A DNA stretch of 64,000 bases from Blasia pusilla (taxonomy: Eukaryota; Marchantiophyta; Marchantiopsida; Blasiales). Each line of letters opens with the position of its first letter. The first letter of the stretch is position 1. The notes beneath the pieces are model-generated. The model saw only the letters and a list, made by a program, of their open reading frames with translations. It was not told the DNA's origin and did no database searches. Of this stretch, positions 57,770-64,000 are shown in pieces. Position numbers and translations under genes: made by a program. The stretch is from positions 32,860,001-32,924,000 of the forward strand of contig CM114273.1 of assembly GCA_050084515.1 (NCBI GenBank). The letters are read 5' to 3'.

Positions 57770-60700
57770 AGTCCACCTAGCCAGTCAGACACTCCAAAAG
57801 AAACGGAGTCTCCCAGATTTCAAGCACTGCTGCGAATGACTGGGGGTCCTAGGAAAAAGAAGCTGCCAAGTGACATTAAGAGCTACTCTCACGAATTGGA
57901 TCCAAGGGGAGTTAGGTCACATGACTACTGGCGGTCCCACAGTTTCAATGACTTGGAGGTCTGGTGTCCATCCCACGCGTTCTAAATCGCTCATTTTTAC
58001 TTGCATTTGAAATATTAGGAAGTCTGCCGTATGTGGAGCACCATGTGGTATTGGATTTCTCCTAAGCGACACCGAGGCCAAAAGCACCAGCAACAGGTTT
58101 TTTTTACCTTAATTTATGGCAGATGGGTGTTTATTTGATTTCAGGAACGCCCATTGCCACTGACAACGGTGTGCCATTAATTTAGTCAAATAGACTTACT
58201 CTTGTACCATGTAGTCGTCACTAACGAATGGCTTATTTTGTTCGTTTGTTGAAACTCTCTCGAGCACATTCATATTTTGTAATGAACTCTCTTATATCAA
58301 CTGGTGTGCTTGTTTGATTTTGTGAGATGTTGGCTACTGGTTTGGTAAGTCTGCACTTAGCTGAAACACATGTTGGATTGTCTTGCGTTCAGAAAATTCT
58401 TGGGGCGTTGCGAGCTAGATTCAATTCTGCAAAGGAGGAAGTCAATAGCGAGCTTGCAGTCTTTGCTGGAGATCTCGTCGAGATTCTCGAGAAACATGCT
58501 AATCAACCGCCTGAATGGCAAGTAAAGACAGAAGACTTACTGGTATTGGCCCGACATTGTGCCATCATGTCTCCTCACGAATTCCGGAAACATTGTGAAG
58601 GTATTGTGCAGGAACTGGATGACAAGCGTCAAGTGCTACCCATGGGAATACTTAAGCAGCTTCACACCCGGATGCTGTTTATTCTTACTCGTTGCACGCG
58701 GCTTTTACAATTTCAAAAGGACAATCGCTTGGAGGAGGAGGTTCCCACTCACAAGTCACATCAACTTACTAAAACGGCCACTCCCTTAGGTCCGTCTCTG
58801 GACAGGCCATTCATGAGAAAGAATGAGACTACCAAAGGGAAAGGGAAAGCGGTTTTATCAGATTTACCACCACTTAAGGAACCTTTGAAAGAGAAGACTC
58901 CTAACTTCTCGCCTACTGTATCCTCTATAGAATTTTCCAAAGGTTCAAGTAAAAGGCTGGATGAGGGAACAACATCTGGTAGCACCAGATCTGGGAAAGT
59001 GAAACCGTCGCTGTCTGGGATGAAAAGTTCGACTTTGAGACAAGAAAAGGTTATGTCCGAAGTTGATTCACTCATCGCCAATCGTTTGGCATCTTGGAAG
59101 AAATCTACGTCATCAGCATCAGAGAATGCTAGCACTCCAGAGTCAGCCCGGGCTGACAGTGATAAATTTATAAATCCTAGTAAGTCGAAGAGGGATACTC
59201 CAGTACCACCGGAGAGAGATGAGGGAGCTGGTGCAGTTCAGGAGATGAGGTTAAAAGATTTTGGACAGCACTCCACTCCTTCACGAACACCCAGAGTTTG
59301 TTGGGGGTACTGGGACCAGGCAGTAGTAGTTGAGGAGTCATATTTTGTAATTTGCAGAATTTGCGAAGAGGAAGTTCCAACGCTGTGTCTGGAAGAGCAT
59401 TCTAGGGTTTGTGCGCTTGCAGACAGATGTGATCATAAATCTCAGAGTATAGATGACCGACTAAGGAGGCTTGCCGAAACTTTGGAGAGAATGCTCGATA
59501 GTTACACACCCAAGAGCACCAATTTTGGTGCTGGGGGAAGTCCAGAAACAATATCAAGGGCTTTCAGCGATGGAGCTGAAAACGCATTTGATAAGTCAGG
59601 TAGTTTGAATCGTAAAGGCTCTGAAGATATGTTGGAAGACCTACATGAGATAGATGCTGCTAGCATCGAAGATCCAAAAGGGATGATAGCTGTCAAGACT
59701 CGATTTGGTCCAAAATCAGACCAGGGTGTTGCTTCCTCCTCTGGAGGTAGTGTGACTCCTCGTTCACCCCTCGCAACTCCAAGAGCCACACCATTTGACC
59801 AGTGGTTGCCAGAACGGAGTTCAATGGTAGAGGCAGGAGATCCTATGCAGGTGCCACTCTTTTACTTATTCATGTCCCATTGTGCTTGGGGTCCTGGTCT
59901 TAAGTTCTCATAATGGAAACTAAACCTCAATAAGTTCAAGATGTCAGTCATCCCAGCCATTACAACTTAGTGCAACTCCCACCAGGTTAAGTAGCGCGAT
60001 GTCCCAAAATATGTGTCTAATATTATGTTTCTGTAATTAAACTATATATTCTACTGTATTACATGACAGTTGTAGCCACAATGGCATTGAGGAGGCTGGC
60101 TGAAGAATCACTAATTTTTTCTGCCTTGTTATCTTTTCAGATGAATGAGTTGGCAGATATAGCTCGATGTGCTGCTAATTCAAATCCAACAGAGGAGGGC
60201 TCTCTTGAGTACATCATTTCTTGCATGCAGGATTTAGCTGAAGTACTTCAGCACAGTAAAGTTGATGCCCTTACTGTGGATACTTTTGGAAAGCGTATTG
60301 AAAAGCTACTGAGGTATGTATTTTTTGGGCTGTTTATGAGCTGGCCTCTACTGATTCTAAGAATTTTGAAGACTGAGAAATTGGTAAGATTGTTTCTAGG
60401 TTGCCTCATGGTTCTTCTTGTTTATGCTCCATTTTTGATTGGGTGACTTCAATGTGATCTTTATTGACAAATCCACAAGCCCATGGCATCTAGGCCACGT
60501 CTTACACTGGGCTTAGAGAGAAAGACATGTCTGGAAGTCAATACCTTTCTTAGGTCACTAATGGTTTCCTTTGTATCCTGTGAAGTGTGGGGTGAAGTTG
60601 ATGATATCAACTTCGAGTCTATGCAAGATCTCGGTAATAACAAGTTGTCTTTTTGAGTGCCACCCAGCATGTCTAGCTGAATAGTGCATTTAAATGTATG

Positions 60701-63700
60701 TGTTGTGGTGTTTTGACTTTTTTTGTTCTGTTTGTGCCAGGGAAAAATACCAGTTGATATCTGATGTGGTTGAACAAAACAGTGTGGATGCATCAAGCAA
60801 CATTCCTGATGATGATGGGCTAATGGAAGAGGATAGCTTTCAGAGTCATAAGTCTACTCCAGTGCACCCCTCAGCTTACAAGGATCGGACAACCATAGAT
60901 GATTTTGAAATAATCAAGCCAATAAGCCGAGGTGCCTTTGGTAGGGTGTTTTTAGCTCGGAAAAGAACTACGGGTGACCTTTTTGCAATAAAGGTGTGTG
61001 CTATCTGGCTTCATTTTTGTCACTGATGATATTTAGGATGGCTTAATATGAAATATCACCGAATTGAGTTCAATTTAAAAGTCAAAACACATCCAGCGGC
61101 ATGGGCACAGTGGTGCAAGGGTTTCCAAAGAACGTAAATATAGTCAGTCTTTGTACATGATATGGTGGTGTCTGTTTTTTTCCTTGGTTGATGGAGATCT
61201 TACAGGGATACAAGATTATGTGTGTTTCTAGTTCCTGGGAGAACTACCTTGTTTTAGCATGTCTAACTGAATGGAATTTTATTGCAAGGTCCTTACTGTT
61301 CACCCTTTGTTTCCAAGTGGATTTGTAGGTTCTTAGGAAGGTTGACATGATACGAAAGAATGCAGTGGAAAGTGTACAAGCGGAGAGGAATATCCTCATA
61401 TCAGCCCGGAATCCCTTTGTGGTAAGCTGTTGTAACCATTGAAGACGTTTTGTTCTCATCACTTCCAATGACCTCCAATCGTCTGAATGATGATTGTCAA
61501 AAGATTTGCGTACTGGTCTACATTTTTTGTTATCCTTTTTTTTCTGCTGTGTTCAAACTGCGTGCTTGTATGTTGCAGGTGCGTTTCTTTTACTCATTCA
61601 CCTGCCGTGATAATCTCTACCTGGTGATGGAGTATCTAAATGGTGGAGATCTTTACTCTATGCTCAGGACTTTTGGGTGCCTTGAGGAGGATGTGACTCG
61701 TGTATATATTGCTGAGCTGGTAAAGTTTCTGTTATTATTGTGGATGTAATTTCCATAACAGTCGTCTCTGTGATGTGGATGTCATGTAACTTCAACACGA
61801 GGCCCGAGTTAATAGTCACTGTGGTTTTTGGTCGTGAAGTTGGAATTGGGGGGTAAGAACCCACATCTGCGTTCAGGAATTAATTTATAAGGTAGTCTGT
61901 GAAGGGTCATTGTGACACATGGAGATGGGGAAATATAATAATCAACCATGCTTTCTAAACGAAATAGTGACTACAGGCTATCTCACTCAACAAGAAAGTG
62001 TGGTCAAACCTGAAGGTTGAATTGTAATTTTTCATTGTGGAAATCTCTTAAAGACTGTTGTTTAACCTGATTTGATGGGAGTCCAATTGTGATGCCTGAT
62101 GAGAGTTCAATCTCATGATTTCTGACTTTGATTTTACTATCGTGGTGCAGGTATTGGCACTTGAGTACTTGCATTCTTTGGGTGTAGTGCATCGGGATCT
62201 AAAACCTGACAACCTTTTGATTGCTCATGATGGTCACATCAAGGTCAGATTGTCAATGCCTGTTTTTCAGGAATGGACCTGAGTATATCTAGCATTTGGC
62301 CCACCGTCAAGTAATTGTCTCTACTGTTTTTTGTCTTGTGACCCCGAAGTTTAATACGTGTTATCACTTTTGTGTTGGCAATTTTACAGTTAACAGATTT
62401 TGGGCTTTCAAGAGTTGGTCTTATCAATAGTACAGATGATTTATCTGGACCAGCTGCAAGTGCTTGCGGGAAGATTGAAGTGGAAGAGTCATGGGAAGCA
62501 GGTGAAGAACATGCAAAGCAGCGGGAAAGGCGGCAGCAGCAATCAGCAGTGGGAACCCCAGATTACCTGGCTCCTGAGATCCTACTTGGAACTGGTCATG
62601 GTTTGTATTTGACCTGATTTTATCAGCTAACTTCTATGCATTGCCCATCTGGTTAGCGATTAAGTAAATGAAATCCAGGGTTCAGATGCAGGTTTTTTAA
62701 AGCTAGTTTTTATCTGAATGTGAGGATTCAACTCATTGCTTCTGTTTGGCACACACGATCAGGAGTTGGTATGGTACTAAGTAAATCTTGACAACGGTTG
62801 GCTATGGGTATTTGTAGGCACAACAGCTGATTGGTGGTCGACAGGAGTCATTCTTTTTGAGTTTCTTACTGGCATCCCCCCTTTCAATGCAGAGCACCCT
62901 CAGGTATGAATACTTTAACCTTCAATATAATGTACATTTTCGTTTCCTGACATATGAACCCTGGTGATGTATCTCTGGTTTACCAGTTCAATTACCAGGT
63001 GAAGTCAGGATACAATTAGTCTTTGAATTATTATTATGTTCACTGGATCAATTTAAGGTTTGGTGATGACCTCATATGTGGACTTCTTCTCGAAGATGTC
63101 CATCGCCCAGCTGAGTGGATGGTTTAAAAACAGCTTTCTAATTCTGTCATTGTCCAACTTTGTATGCATTCTAGATAATTTTTGACAATATTCTCAACCG
63201 AAATATTCCTTGGTCTCGCATCCCAGAAGATGTGTCTCATGAAGCACAAGATCTCATTGACAGGTAAGCTGTAAAGTCTACTGTGTTGTGTGTTGCGACT
63301 CTTTTCCCTGTGCATGTACGTTATGAGAAAAAAACGTGTGAAAGATGTATCATAACAAACCATTGAGCAACTGCAATTTGAACTAGCTTGGTGTCAAAAA
63401 GCACTATTTTGATCTGAGTTCTATCTTATGTTTTGGGGGATTGGCCTCAAAGGAAGAACATGTTGAAATGTGGGAACTGATGTATGAGAATAAGCTTTGG
63501 GCCTACATTACTGCTTTCAATTAACAGGAAACTTAAAGTTCAGGTTCGGAATCTGATGGTTAGAGTGTCCTGCTGGACATCTACCTATCAAGAATTAAGT
63601 CCTCTCCTGTACTACAGTGAAGGGAGACCTTTCTATTCATGAAGTTTAATATGACTAATGGCAGAAGTGAAGTTGAGTAGTCATGATAGCTCCACTCCTG

Positions 63701-63968
63701 AAGATTTGTGTCCCTGTTCATTTTGCAGGCTTCTTAGAGAAGATCCTAATGAGCGCCTGGGAGCAAAAGGGGCGGCTGAGGTCAGTGTCTTTCTGCAATA
63801 TTGCTTATGAAGTCCTTAGTTCCCTTGGAGTCATCGGATGCATGGTTCCATTCTAATGCTGTTGAAGTGAAGCACAGGTTCTTATGTTCTAGGATGTGGA
63901 TACTTGTTCAGGTGAAAGCACATCCCTTTTTCAAGGATATCAATTGGGACACTTTGGCTCGTCAAAAG
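57770..63968 (+). CDS. IRE-family AGC Ser/Thr kinase, 3' end beyond window
   Basis: A plant kinase of the IRE group (root-hair growth and microtubule-linked roles in Arabidopsis; related to MAST/Greatwall). Exons: 57770-57958, 58393-59850, 60141-60313, 60741-60993, 61329-61421, 61579-61719, 62151-62243, 62390-62600, 62818-62903, 63175-63263, 63729-63780 and 63912-63968. All have GT-AG introns, and the phases join into about 965 codons without a stop. The N-terminal region has [36 protein letters not shown] and an atypical finger CRICEE with HSRVC (about 59353-59415). The kinase domain begins [18 protein letters not shown], with FAIK lysine, AER glutamate, [11 protein letters not shown], the long insert usual in this family and [12 protein letters not shown]. 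The C-terminal tail lies past 64000. All key residues are intact, so it looks functional. Assignment to IRE, IREH1 or another paralogue is not possible. Confidence 0.93.
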
Positions 63969-64000
63969 GTATAATGAAATTATCTAGCTGAGTATTGTCA

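Overview
The window is nuclear DNA of a land plant. Two genes carry plant-only signatures and spliceosomal introns: the nuclear gene for plastid ribosomal protein bL27 (with transit peptide) and a kinase of the plant IRE (INCOMPLETE ROOT HAIR ELONGATION) AGC family. The rest is mostly decayed transposable elements, microsatellites and hairpins. I cannot fix the lineage. The retroelement mix makes me lean, weakly, to a seed-free plant or another repeat-rich genome rather than a compact angiosperm.

Layout. 1-2.9 kb: a GAGTCGGG minisatellite, a GC-rich imperfect duplication and a long (CT)n tract. 2.9-5.2 kb: a broken hAT transposase (ZNF862-like), followed by an 18-bp hairpin and a SINE-like Pol III promoter. 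6.8-9.7 kb: a broken Ty3/gypsy gag-protease with a possible C5-DNA-methyltransferase remnant. 12.0-14.5 kb: a decayed Helitron Rep. 14.6-19.55 kb: two Ty1/copia remnants joined head to tail on the minus strand. 20.36-21.4 kb: a minus-strand gypsy integrase ending in a PHD finger. 24.4-28.4 kb: a LINE with endonuclease and FADD reverse transcriptase.

29.88-31.79 kb (minus): the complete three-exon bL27c gene, whose second intron holds a SINE, a LINE-end fragment and a tandem duplication. 33.65-34.09 kb: an ABCG transporter fragment. 35.1-36.7 kb: tandem repeats, two adjacent perfect hairpins and (GA)n. 38.7-42.1 kb: a CACTA (TNP2) transposon. 43.2-44.75 kb: a gypsy gag-protease running straight into polypurine tract and LTR, followed by a second inverted LTR copy (44.75-46.27 kb). 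46.27-48.12 kb: gypsy RT-RNase H-integrase, cut by a 94-bp hairpin.

48.2-52.8 kb is AT-rich and featureless. 53-57.3 kb is GC/CpG-rich and lies just upstream of the IRE-type kinase gene, which runs from about 57.4 kb off the right edge. Eleven of its exons (57770-63968) can be placed by splice sites and reading phase, and one further 5' exon is tentative.

Only bL27c and the IRE kinase look functional. The elements carry stops, frameshifts, lost termini and nested insertions. The observations I rate highest are the PHD finger at the end of a gypsy polyprotein, the methyltransferase-like motif in another gypsy copy, the gag-protease-only element with inverted LTR arms, and the unusual number of perfect short-loop hairpins.
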